DNA of 24,578 nt from Candidatus Roizmanbacteria bacterium CG_4_9_14_0_8_um_filter_34_12 (GCA_002789465.1 PFTH01000180.1:1-24578), one strand, 5' to 3'. Counted from the first letter of the stretch, positions 5,785 through 12,407 are shown. Numbers and translations: made by a program. Notes: a model not told the origin generated them from the letters alone.

Positions 5785-8646
5785 ATGTCAGATAAATACC
5801 AACCATCACAGTTTGAAAAAAAGTGGATTAAAAAATGGGAGAAAGATAAGACATATCATACATATGATATAAAAGGAAAAGAAAAAATGTATGTGCTTGA
5901 TATGTTTCCTTATCCATCAGGAGCAGGGCTTCATGTTGGTCATCCTCGTGGATATACCGCAACCGATATTTTGTCACGCTATTATCGGATGAATAATTAT
6001 TCAGTTTTGCATCCAATGGGTTGGGATGCTTTTGGACTTCCGGCAGAAAACGCCGCAGTTAAGGCAAAAAAAAATCCCATAGATATTGTTCCCTTAAATA
6101 TTGCCAACTTTAAACGCCAAATGCAGATGTTGGGTTTTTCCTACGACTGGAGTCGGGAATTTTCCACGACAGATCCGGCGTATTATAAATGGACACAATG
6201 GCTTTTTATCCAATTTTTCAAAATGGGGTTACTCTATAAAAAAAATACACCGATCAACTACTGTCCGAAATGCAAAACCGGTTTAGCTGAAGAAGAAGTT
6301 TTGGCAAATGGAACTCATGAACGTTGTGGTAATGTGATTGAGAAAAAAGATCTGTCTCAATGGCTGTTTCGTATCACTGCCTATGCTGACAGGTTGTTAA
6401 AAGATTTGGACGGTTTGCAGTGGCCAAAAGGAATTTTGGAAATGCAAAGAAATTGGATCGGGAGAAAAGAAGGAATCAATATTAATTACCGGGTTTTATC
6501 TCAAGATGATTCACTGAAAATTTTATCGCGACTTAACTCGTCCCGCTTAGCGAGACTCAAACAGAAAGTCGTTCAAAATTTTAGTTCATCATCTTACCAA
6601 ACTATTGATAAGATAACTTGTTTTACCACGCGTCCGGACACAAATTTTGGGGCAACATTTATTGTAATTGCACCGGAACACGGATTTGTTGAGAAAATTC
6701 TAAATCCAAAATCTCAAATTCTAAACAAATTCGAAATTTCAAAATCTAAACGAGAAGAAATTAAAAAATATGTAGATCAGGCGAAAAGTAAGTCACAAAT
6801 AGAACGGGAAACTGAGGGGAGAAAAAAAACTGGTGTATTTACCGGTTTTTATGCAATTAACAATCTAAATGGAAGATTGCTACCTATTTGGATTTCTGAC
6901 TTTGTACTAATGGGTTTTGGAACTGGAGCTGTGGTTGGTGTCCCTGGTCATGATCGGCGAGATTTTGAGTTTGCGAAGGAATATAAAATTCCTGTTATTC
7001 GCGTTGTAGTGGGGGCAGATAAGGATAATTCAGAAATCACAAAAAAAGAGCAGGTTCAGGAAGATGAGGGGATAATGATCAATTCGCAGTTTCTTGATGG
7101 AATGGATATTCACAAAGCAACAATTAAAATTATGGATTATCTAGAAGAAAAAGGTTGGGGTAAAAGAAAAGTGACCTATCATCTGCGTAACTGGATTTTT
7201 TCCAGACAAAGATATTGGGGAGAACCAATTCCGATGGTTTATTGTCAAAATTGTGCTATTAATAAGAGAAATTACTGGAATGTAAAAACGGGTAAAGAAA
7301 TAAAAAAGAATATTGAATATGGAATATTGAATTTAGAATCGATTCCAAATTCCAAATTCCAAATTCTAAATTCCGATTTATATGGTTGGTTTCCGTTATC
7401 AGAAGATAAGCTTCCACTGGAACTGCCTTATGTAAAAAGTTATGAACCAGGTGAGTCAGGAGAGTCGCCGTTGGCCAATATTGATTCGTTTGTCAAAACC
7501 ACTTGTCCAAACTGTGGTGGACCGGCAAAGCGTGAAACCGACACCATGCCCAACTGGGCAGGAAGCTGTTGGTACTTTATTCGCTTCGCTCAAAATCAAA
7601 AATCAAAGATCAAAGATCAAAGTAAGGAAAGTACATCAATTGAAAATTGGAAATTGGAAATTGAAAATTCTGCAAAAAATTGGCTACCTGTCGACTGGTA
7701 TTTTGGAGGTGCTGAACACGCGGTTTTACATCTTTTATACTCTCGTTTTTGGGTTAAAGCTTTACAAGATTTAAAATTATTAGATTTTTCCGAACCATTC
7801 TTACGACTGCGAAATGTTGGGATGGTATTAGCAGAAGATAATCACAAAATGAGTAAGTCACTTGGAAATGTGATTAATCCGGATGAGGTGGTGAAGGAAT
7901 ATGGTGCAGATACAATGCGAATGTATGAAATGTTTATGGCGCCATTTTCCCAAGAAATCGCATGGTCAACCAAAACCTTGCAGGGGGTGCATAGGTTTTT
8001 GATAAGGGTGTGGAACATATTTCAAGAATTTAGAATTCAGAATTTAGAATTCAGAATTAACAAAAATACCGAAGATAAAAAATTGATAAATAAACTTAAC
8101 CAAACAATTACTAAGGTTAGTCAAGATATTACGGCCGTGAAATATAATACTGCTATCGCGATGATGATGGAATTTTTGAATGAATGGGAAAAAACGTGTA
8201 ACATGAAACATGAAACATGTAACATAAAAAATAAAAACATGTCATTGCGAGGAAGCGACCCCGCTAAGCGGGGGAGCGACGAAGCAATCCCGTTAACAAC
8301 AGATAATGCCAAGAAGTTCTTAAAGATTCTTGCGCCGTTTGCGCCGTTTATCACAGAAGAAATCTGGAGAGATGTGTTTAACGAGAAACAGTCAATTCAT
8401 TTATCAACCTGGCCAAAGGTAGAAGAAATAGAAATGGGAGATGTGGAAATCACAATTCCAGTGCAGGTTAATGGAAAACTACGCGGAACGGTGAAAATTC
8501 AGAATTCAGAATTTAGAATTCAGAATTTGGTGGTGGAGAAAGCATTGAAAGATGAAAATATCACGAAATATTTAGAGGGGAAAAAATATCGGGTGATTTA
8601 TGTAAGTGGGAAGATTTTGAATATTGTATTGACTGGAAATATTTAG
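5785..8646 (+). CDS. leuS: Leucyl-tRNA synthetase, expanded by repeat insertions
   Basis: This class Ia synthetase charges tRNA-Leu. Motifs in order: FPYPSGAGLHVGH (HIGH region, about 42-54), a zinc site CPKCKTGLAEEEV..RCG, the CP1 editing domain with TTRPDTNFGATF and VPGHDRRDFEFA (editing Asp), the catalytic block WIFSRQRYWGEPIP, a second cysteine pair CQNC / CPNCGG, DTMPNWAGSCWYFIRF, KMSKSLGN (about 689-696), the anticodon-binding domain, and the C-terminal VNGKLRG..ISGK-like tail. At 953 aa it is about 90 longer than typical bacterial LeuRS (about 860). The excess maps to seven 7-bp repeat tracts, one TGTCAT palindromic element (about 819-837) and an atypical segment near 249-265. All key motifs are intact, so it should be active. 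It follows the CoA fusion gene by 6 nt. Confidence 0.96.
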   Translation: MSDKYQPSQFEKKWIKKWEKDKTYHTYDIKGKEKMYVLDMFPYPSGAGLHVGHPRGYTATDILSRYYRMNNYSVLHPMGWDAFGLPAENAAVKAKKNPIDIVPLNIANFKRQMQMLGFSYDWSREFSTTDPAYYKWTQWLFIQFFKMGLLYKKNTPINYCPKCKTGLAEEEVLANGTHERCGNVIEKKDLSQWLFRITAYADRLLKDLDGLQWPKGILEMQRNWIGRKEGININYRVLSQDDSLKILSRLNSSRLARLKQKVVQNFSSSSYQTIDKITCFTTRPDTNFGATFIVIAPEHGFVEKILNPKSQILNKFEISKSKREEIKKYVDQAKSKSQIERETEGRKKTGVFTGFYAINNLNGRLLPIWISDFVLMGFGTGAVVGVPGHDRRDFEFAKEYKIPVIRVVVGADKDNSEITKKEQVQEDEGIMINSQFLDGMDIHKATIKIMDYLEEKGWGKRKVTYHLRNWIFSRQRYWGEPIPMVYCQNCAINKRNYWNVKTGKEIKKNIEYGILNLESIPNSKFQILNSDLYGWFPLSEDKLPLELPYVKSYEPGESGESPLANIDSFVKTTCPNCGGPAKRETDTMPNWAGSCWYFIRFAQNQKSKIKDQSKESTSIENWKLEIENSAKNWLPVDWYFGGAEHAVLHLLYSRFWVKALQDLKLLDFSEPFLRLRNVGMVLAEDNHKMSKSLGNVINPDEVVKEYGADTMRMYEMFMAPFSQEIAWSTKTLQGVHRFLIRVWNIFQEFRIQNLEFRINKNTEDKKLINKLNQTITKVSQDITAVKYNTAIAMMMEFLNEWEKTCNMKHETCNIKNKNMSLRGSDPAKRGSDEAIPLTTDNAKKFLKILAPFAPFITEEIWRDVFNEKQSIHLSTWPKVEEIEMGDVEITIPVQVNGKLRGTVKIQNSEFRIQNLVVEKALKDENITKYLEGKKYRVIYVSGKILNIVLTGNI
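6694..6750 (+). repeat. 7-bp tandem tract 1 in leuS
   Basis: About eight degenerate AAATTCT-like units are read as NPKSQILNKFEISKSK, in the editing domain at about residues 304-322, between TTRPDT and the GHDRRDF motif. Confidence 0.8.
7308..7374 (+). repeat. 7-bp tandem tract 2 in leuS (inverted pair)
   Basis: Five GAATATT/GAATTTA-type units run straight into four TTCCAAA-type units. The second set is the reverse-complement sense of the first, so the tract can fold back on itself. It is read as NIEYGILNLESIPNSKFQIL, about residues 508-530, after a Cys-pair knuckle. Confidence 0.85.
7591..7622 (+). repeat. 7-bp tandem tract 3 in leuS
   Basis: Units CAAAATC, AAAAATC, AAAGATC and AAAGATC are read as NQKSKIKDQSK, directly after the conserved SCWYFIRF motif. 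Confidence 0.85.
7641..7670 (+). repeat. 7-bp tandem tract 4 in leuS
   Basis: Units GAAAATT, GGAAATT, GGAAATT and GAAAATT are read as IENWKLEIEN. They lie 18 bp after tract 3 with a different unit, so two independent tracts occupy the same protein loop. Confidence 0.85.
8025..8059 (+). repeat. 7-bp tandem tract 5 in leuS
   Basis: Alternating units AGAATTT, AGAATTC, AGAATTT, AGAATTC and AGAATTA are read as EFRIQNLEFRIN in the anticodon-binding domain. The same unit recurs at 8494, 20814 and 23101. Confidence 0.9.
8197..8238 (+). repeat. 7-bp tandem tract 6 in leuS
   Basis: Units TGTAACA, TGAAACA, TGAAACA and TGTAACA are followed by TAAAAAA-like units and read as CNMKHETCNIKNK. It ends at the first base of the palindromic element at 8240. 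Confidence 0.85.
8240..8294 (+). repeat. Palindromic element, family A, in frame in leuS
   Basis: It begins TGTCATTGCGAGGAAGCGAC, contains a CCCCGCTAAGCGGGG hairpin and ends AGCAATCCCGTT. It is read as MSLRGSDPAKRGSDEAIPL in a LeuRS helix-loop region that is normally short. It directly abuts 7-bp tract 6. Confidence 0.85.
8494..8528 (+). repeat. 7-bp tandem tract 7 in leuS
   Basis: Units AAAATTC, AGAATTC, AGAATTT, AGAATTC and AGAATTT are read as KIQNSEFRIQN. It replaces the linker after VNGKLRG in the C-terminal domain. Confidence 0.9.
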
Positions 8647-8670
8647 GAGTGAATTTAATAAAATATTATC

Positions 8671-8889
8671 TTATTCCCATGCTTGAACATCTAATCTTGT
8701 TGCAGCGAGATAACTAACAAGACCTGGTTGATGAAGTTTAGCATCAAATCTTGCCCAAACTCTAAGACTTTCAACAAGCTCTCTTGGTAGTTTTCCATGG
8801 TTTTCTTTCATAATTTCACGGACTTCATTCCTTAATGATTTAGCAGTTTTTGGACATACACGACGAGATCCTTCTTTGGAAAATAACAT
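8671..8889 (-). CDS. 72-aa protein, left paralogue flanking the AbiE module
   Basis: I do not recognise the family. The protein is related along its length to the product of 10389-10607. Shared positions include VCP.T near residue 12, REVREIM.EN.G.LP.E.VESLR (about 22-45), WAR.D, and LV.YLA.TRL.V. It looks helical, soluble and basic-acidic mixed, with a single Cys in CP. It has a leaderless AAG-spacer promoter (-10 six nt before ATG). It converges on leuS. Paralogy plus the shared promoter argue that it is real. It could be a small regulator or an antitoxin-like protein, but nothing in the sequence proves this. Confidence 0.65.
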   Translation of the reverse strand: MLFSKEGSRRVCPKTAKSLRNEVREIMKENHGKLPRELVESLRVWARFDAKLHQPGLVSYLAATRLDVQAWE

Positions 8890-8895
8890 ATTGAT

Positions 8896-8921
8896 ATTTT
8901 ACTTCTTCTTCTTCTTTTCAA
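8896..8921 (-). promoter_or_regulatory. Leaderless promoter with (AAG)5 spacer
   Basis: On the minus strand: TTGAAA (8921-8916), 14 nt made of AAG repeats, TAAAAT (8901-8896), then 6 nt and the ATG at 8889. The 14-nt spacer is 3 nt (one AAG unit) short of the ideal 17. Confidence 0.65.
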
Positions 8922-8958
8922 GCGGAAATGAAATTTTATAGCTTTACGTGCCAAAACT

Positions 8959-8981
8959 TTAGCAACCTGCCAGGTTGCTAA
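8959..8981. repeat. Perfect 11-bp inverted repeat upstream of abiEi
   Basis: TTAGCAACCTG, one base, CAGGTTGCTAA. A shorter version (AACCTGGCAGGTT) follows the same GTGCCAAAACTT sequence at 10721. It could be a hairpin in RNA or a dyad operator. It lies 14 bp before the abiEi -35. Confidence 0.7.
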
Positions 8982-8994
8982 TTATATATTCCTC

Positions 8995-9031
8995 TTGACA
9001 AGTAATAGACAATTATGTATATTGTCTGTTA
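8995..9031 (+). promoter_or_regulatory. abiEi promoter with overlapping dyad operator
   Basis: TTGACA (8995-9000), exactly 17 nt, TATATT (9018-9023), then 8 nt to the ATG at 9032. An inverted repeat TAATAGACAAT (9003-9013) / ATTGTCTGTTA (9021-9031), 10 of 11 paired, covers the spacer, the -10 and the start site. AbiEi antitoxins are known to autorepress by binding inverted repeats, so this is the likely operator. Confidence 0.8.
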
Positions 9032-9598
9032 ATGAGATATTTGGAGTTGCGAAACCGTGTTAAGGAGAATATTTTTACATCTTTGGATGTACAAAAATAT
9101 TTTCCCAATAATTCTGTACAAACAATCACGACACAATTATATCGTTTTGCAAAACAGAATTTGATTGTACAAATAAAAAGAGAGCTTTATTGTTTTGAAA
9201 AAGATAAAGTTGACGAACTGGAATTAGCGGAAAGATTATATCAACCATCATATATTAGTTGTGAGAGCGCACTCAATTACTATGGAATAGTACCAGATAT
9301 CTATCAATCTGTCACGAACGTGACACTTATAACTACGAAGAAAATCAACAATGATTTTGGAATATATTTATATACTAAAATCAAACCAGAGTTGTTTTTT
9401 GGATTTTCAAAACAACAATTTTCACAAGGAAGTCATTATGCCATTGCTTTTCCGGAGAAAGCCTTATTGGACTATTTCTATCTTAGAAAGATAAATAAAA
9501 TTCATGATTTACGACTCGATCTCAAGTTAATAAATAAAAAAATATATAATAAATTTCTTAAACAATTCCCTCCGTGGGTACAAAAAATAAAAATATAA
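9032..9598 (+). CDS. AbiEi-type antitoxin/transcriptional repressor (type IV TA)
   Basis: This 188-aa protein opens with a winged-helix-like segment (about 1-60, with SLDVQKYFPNNSVQTITTQL as the helix-turn-helix region). The AbiEi-family body follows: YQPSYISCESALNYYGIVP and FPEKALLDYFYLRK (the family's conserved PEKALLD block). Known AbiEi proteins repress their own operon and neutralise the partner nucleotidyltransferase without necessarily binding it. The gene overlaps abiEii by 25 nt. It has a near-consensus promoter with an overlapping inverted repeat, consistent with autoregulation. The start at 9032 fits the promoter spacing; no Shine-Dalgarno is present. Confidence 0.85.
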   Translation: MRYLELRNRVKENIFTSLDVQKYFPNNSVQTITTQLYRFAKQNLIVQIKRELYCFEKDKVDELELAERLYQPSYISCESALNYYGIVPDIYQSVTNVTLITTKKINNDFGIYLYTKIKPELFFGFSKQQFSQGSHYAIAFPEKALLDYFYLRKINKIHDLRLDLKLINKKIYNKFLKQFPPWVQKIKI

Positions 9599-10431
9599 AC
9601 AACATCGTTGCTAATTTCTCTCAAATTCTTGAGTTTGCAAAAGGATATGGACTGCTAATTGCAAAAAAGCGGGCGGTTCTTCGAGAATATCTGCAGATGA
9701 AATTAATAGACTTAATATATCAGGAAAAAATATCCACTCGCATTTTCTTTATTGGTGGGACAGCTTTGCGCTTGCTTCATGGATTAGATCGTTTTTCTGA
9801 AGATCTGGATTTTGACACTGACAAAATAAGCGATCGTCAAATTCTTGATTTAATGGAGGGATTATCTAAGCGTTTGCAAAAAGAACAAATTGCAGTGTCG
9901 TTATATAAAAATACTACTCCAAAAAAGAGTTATTTTGAATTACGGTTCACTGACTTGCTTTTTCAATTGAATTTAAGCAAGAGTAAGCAAGAAAAATTAG
10001 TTATAAAATTTGATTTTGAATCTTTTTGGCAAGGTCAAAACCGCAAAGTCACTTTATTAAAAAAATATGGTTTTATCATTAATATTGTTTCTATCCCGCT
10101 TGATCAAATCCTTGTGCAAAAACTTCATGCCTATATTAACCGTCGCCAAACCATGCCCCGTGATTTATATGATATTGTCTGGCTTTGGGGACAGGAAGCG
10201 AAAGCTGACCTTAGTTTTATCAAGAAAAACAAACTACCAAAAGAGCTTGTGACAAAGGCAATTGAAAAGTGGAAAAAAGAGAAAAAAATATTATCAACTG
10301 CAAAGCGTAAATTGCGTCCGTTTTTGATTAATGAACAAAACGTTAATAGGTTAGAAATGTTTGAAAGTGTGTTGGAAAAAATATTATTCTATCCCGACGC
10401 TCCAACGCTTAATCTTGTTAAAGCAAGATAG
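9574..10431 (+). CDS. AbiEii-type nucleotidyltransferase toxin (type IV TA)
   Basis: This 285-aa DNA polymerase beta-like nucleotidyltransferase carries the toxin signature IFFIGGTALRLLHGLDRFSEDLDF (about 58-81: GG..., then SxDxDF metal ligands). FDFESF and the C-terminal block LHAYINRRQTMPRDLYDIVWL typical of AbiEii follow. Family members can block translation by modifying tRNA 3' ends; the target here is unknown. It starts with GTG at 9574 inside abiEi. Its last 13 or so codons are read antisense through the 3' end of the second 72-aa gene (overlap 10389-10431), so the C-terminus is made from the flanking direct repeat. Alternative starts inside 9574-9700 cannot be excluded. Confidence 0.88.
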   Translation: MGTKNKNINNIVANFSQILEFAKGYGLLIAKKRAVLREYLQMKLIDLIYQEKISTRIFFIGGTALRLLHGLDRFSEDLDFDTDKISDRQILDLMEGLSKRLQKEQIAVSLYKNTTPKKSYFELRFTDLLFQLNLSKSKQEKLVIKFDFESFWQGQNRKVTLLKKYGFIINIVSIPLDQILVQKLHAYINRRQTMPRDLYDIVWLWGQEAKADLSFIKKNKLPKELVTKAIEKWKKEKKILSTAKRKLRPFLINEQNVNRLEMFESVLEKILFYPDAPTLNLVKAR

Positions 10432-10607
10432 TTAACAAGATTTAGTCGATGAATAGCGACATCAACTCTTGCCCACATTCTAAGACTTTCAACAAACTCT
10501 ATTGGTAGTCTTCCATTGTTTTCCTCCATGATTTCGCGGACTTCTCTATTTATTAACGCGCCAGTGTCTGGACATACTTGATGAGATCTTTCCCCAGTTA
10601 TTAACAT
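10389..10607 (-). CDS. 72-aa protein, right paralogue flanking the AbiE module
   Basis: This is the paralogue of 8671-8889: same length, same REVREIM, VESLR and WAR blocks, and a single Cys in CP. Family unknown. Its 3' end overlaps the end of abiEii antisense by 43 nt. The promoter is the (AAG)6 version with an ideal 17-nt spacer, so of the two paralogues this is predicted to be the stronger expressed. It may be a separate small gene duplicated when the toxin-antitoxin module arrived, or part of the module's boundary. Confidence 0.65.
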   Translation of the reverse strand: MLITGERSHQVCPDTGALINREVREIMEENNGRLPIEFVESLRMWARVDVAIHRLNLVNYLALTRLSVGASG

Positions 10608-10613
10608 GTTAAT

Positions 10614-10642
10614 ATTTTACTTCTTCTTCTTCTTCTTTTCAA
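10614..10642 (-). promoter_or_regulatory. Leaderless promoter with (AAG)6 spacer
   Basis: On the minus strand: TTGAAA (10642-10637), 17 nt of AAG repeats, TAAAAT (10619-10614), 6 nt, ATG at 10607. It differs from 8896-8921 by exactly one AAG unit. Confidence 0.7.
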
Positions 10643-10756
10643 GCGGAAATGCGCTAAACTAATTTTATATATTTGAATGTAAATGTACTATACTATTACT
10701 CTATGTGCCAAAACTTCGGTAACCTGGCAGGTTGTCTATCGGGTTGGCAGAACAAT

Positions 10757-11878
10757 ATGAAAGCAAGCAATTTTTGGAAAACGTTAAAAAAACCCATCAT
10801 CGGCCTGGCGCCAATGGATGGAGTGACAGATGGTGCAATGCGAGAGATTACGGATATTTATGGACGACCAGATGTAATTTTTACTGAGTTTGTTCCGGTG
10901 ATGGCCATTAAAAAGGGGATTGTTAAAGTTTTACATGCACTCAAACGCCATCAAACAAAAACTCCGCTTGTTGCTCAGTTTTTCGGTAATGATCCTGATG
11001 CGTTTTATCAGTCAGTATTTGTGGCAGCGGAATTAGGATTTAGTGGGGTCGATATTAATATGGGATGTCCAGCTCGAAGTGTTGCTCAAAGAGGTGGGGG
11101 AGCAGGGTTAATCAAAAATCCAAAACTCGCCCAACAAATTATTATAGCTTGTAAAAAGGCGGCTAAGGATTGGAAAGAGGGGAGAAAAATAAACCAGATC
11201 GGATTAAGTCATGATATCTTGAATTTTATCCAATTATTTTCGCAACAGATTCTATCAGTTATTTCATTCCCACAAGTGCTCGCCACAAATAATGTGGACT
11301 GCGTGCTTGTGGGATCCCTTTCACAACTACCACCTGTTGCGAATAGAAAAATTCCAATTTCTGTTAAAACCAGAATAGGGTATGATAAACCAATCACAGA
11401 AAAATGGATTGGACAGTTGTTAGAAGTAAAACCAGACGCAATTACAGTTCATGGACGGACGTTAAAACAGCTTTATTATGGAAAAGCTGATTGGGAAGAG
11501 ATTGCCAAGGCAGCTAAATTAGCAAAAAAAGCACAGACGTTGATTTTGGGAAATGGAGACGTTAAATCAATTGAGGAAGCCAAACAAAAAGTTAAAAAAT
11601 ACAAAGTTGTTGGAGCTTTAATTGGCCGGACAGCATTAGGTAATCCCTGGGTTTTTTCCAATAAGATTCCTACAATTAAAAAAAGATTTCAAGTAATGCT
11701 TGAACATACACAAAAATTTTTATTATATCGTCCTGACTTAAAAATATTTCCAATGCGAAAACACATGGCTTGGTATTGCAAAGGCTTTGACGGAGCAGCA
11801 GAAATGAGAAATCAGTTAATGAAAGTTAATTCGATTAAGGAGATAAAAGATGTTCTTTCAGGGTTCAATTGTTGCTAA
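10757..11878 (+). CDS. dus: tRNA-dihydrouridine synthase with an in-frame palindromic insertion
   Basis: This FMN enzyme reduces uridines in the tRNA D-loop. IIGLAPMDGVTDGAMR is the FMN-binding N-terminus, VDINMGCPARSVAQRGGGAGLI carries the catalytic Cys (about residue 104), and VKTRIGYD, ITVHGRT, ILGNGDV and ALIGRTALGNPW complete the TIM barrel. I place the start at ATG 10757 (MKASNFWKTLKKPIIG); the frame is open from 10673 but that extension runs through repeat sequence. A 105-bp element (11239-11343, exactly 35 codons) sits before VKTRIGYD, and residues about 146-161 preceding it also look foreign. This leaves a protein of 373 aa, versus about 320-340 for the family. Confidence 0.93.
   Translation: MKASNFWKTLKKPIIGLAPMDGVTDGAMREITDIYGRPDVIFTEFVPVMAIKKGIVKVLHALKRHQTKTPLVAQFFGNDPDAFYQSVFVAAELGFSGVDINMGCPARSVAQRGGGAGLIKNPKLAQQIIIACKKAAKDWKEGRKINQIGLSHDILNFIQLFSQQILSVISFPQVLATNNVDCVLVGSLSQLPPVANRKIPISVKTRIGYDKPITEKWIGQLLEVKPDAITVHGRTLKQLYYGKADWEEIAKAAKLAKKAQTLILGNGDVKSIEEAKQKVKKYKVVGALIGRTALGNPWVFSNKIPTIKKRFQVMLEHTQKFLLYRPDLKIFPMRKHMAWYCKGFDGAAEMRNQLMKVNSIKEIKDVLSGFNCC
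11239..11343. repeat. 105-bp palindromic element in frame in dus
   Basis: Terminal inverted repeats TTCGCAACAG and CTGTTGCGAA enclose a nested hairpin CCCACAAG..CCACA/TGTGG..CTTGTGGG. It encodes 35 residues that interrupt the barrel before VKTRIG. It does not share the TGTCAT ends, so it is a separate family. Confidence 0.85.
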
Positions 11879-11884
11879 TAATAC

Positions 11885-11906
11885 TTTAGTTAATTAATTA
11901 ACTAAA
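11885..11906. repeat. 22-bp perfect palindrome between dus and Nudix gene
   Basis: Arms TTTAGTTAATT and AATTAACTAAA match the core of 4715-4746 exactly. It lies between convergent genes. No T-tract follows on either strand in the expected place, so termination is possible but unproven. Confidence 0.8.
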
Positions 11907-11923
11907 AAACTTATGATACTATG

Positions 11924-12403
11924 TTATATTTTTTCAATCTCCAACTCTTTTAATTCATTTCCCTTTTTATACACTGCTCGAAATGAAACAACTGATTGTT
12001 TCTTTAAAAACACATAAGGTAAAATCGTTTTTAATTCCGCTAGTAAATTTTTTTGAGCAAGAATTTGCTTTGGTGTTAACCAAACAAATTCTCCATCATC
12101 AACCTTGGGTTTAAGCTCTCCGGCGGCATAATCAGCTACGATAAAGTGAAAATAAAATTCCTGATTCAAGTCAGACAAATATGCGCAGCCGGTAGCTTTG
12201 ATACGTAAGTTTTTTATTTTTAGTCCAGTTTCTTCCAATACTTCCCGTCTTGCACAAGCAAATAAACCTTCGTTAAATTCCCGATGTCCTCCGGGTGCCA
12301 TCCAGACGTCCGGCATGATCCGTTTATTAGGATGGCGATGAAGCATGAGATACTTATTTCCTTTTTTTACAAAACACTCAAGCGTTACGGCAATATTACG
12401 CAT
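11924..12403 (-). CDS. Nudix hydrolase, MutT-like
   Basis: This 159-aa protein has a full Nudix box GGHREFNEGLFACARREVLEETGL (about 39-62), in the form Gx5Ex7REVxEETGL with the metal-binding glutamates intact. MLHRHPNKRIMPDVWMAPGG upstream is the usual substrate strand. Substrate cannot be told; 8-oxo-dGTP-type sanitising or another nucleoside diphosphate derivative is plausible. It lies just downstream of a second, broken Nudix gene on the same strand, suggesting tandem duplication or acquisition as a pair. No Shine-Dalgarno is visible. Confidence 0.85.
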   Translation of the reverse strand: MRNIAVTLECFVKKGNKYLMLHRHPNKRIMPDVWMAPGGHREFNEGLFACARREVLEETGLKIKNLRIKATGCAYLSDLNQEFYFHFIVADYAAGELKPKVDDGEFVWLTPKQILAQKNLLAELKTILPYVFLKKQSVVSFRAVYKKGNELKELEIEKI

Positions 12404-12407
12404 AATA

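Larger units (their letters stand above)
8671..8980 (-). repeat. Left direct repeat around AbiE (gene, AAG promoter, palindrome)
   Basis: The block holds the 72-aa gene, the AAG-spacer promoter, and GTGCCAAAACTT followed by an AACCTGCCAGGTT palindrome, in the same order and orientation as 10389-10735. Similarity is diverged in the coding part and strong in the promoter and palindrome. The two copies bracket abiEi/abiEii. Confidence 0.7.
10389..10735 (-). repeat. Right direct repeat around AbiE
   Basis: This is the second copy of the gene, AAG promoter, GTGCCAAAACTT and AACCTG/CAGGTT palindrome block. It is longer than the left copy because of extra AT-rich sequence between the promoter and GTGCCAAAACTT. 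Confidence 0.7.

Noticed and set aside
7442..7774. 110-codon plus-strand frame inside leuS
   Set aside because: It overlaps conserved LeuRS motifs (CPNCGG, SCWYFIRF) in another frame and is open because of the 7-bp tracts.
8121..8354. 77-codon minus-strand frame opposite leuS
   Set aside because: Antisense reading of the palindromic element and 7-bp tract; no start signal or family features.
8671..10735. Transposon or integrative element carrying abiE
   Set aside because: No transposase or integrase and no tRNA at the boundary; only direct repeats are visible, so I call it a repeat-flanked module.
10673..10756. 28-codon N-terminal extension of dus
   Set aside because: Runs through the AACCTG palindrome repeat; the family N-terminus fits ATG 10757.
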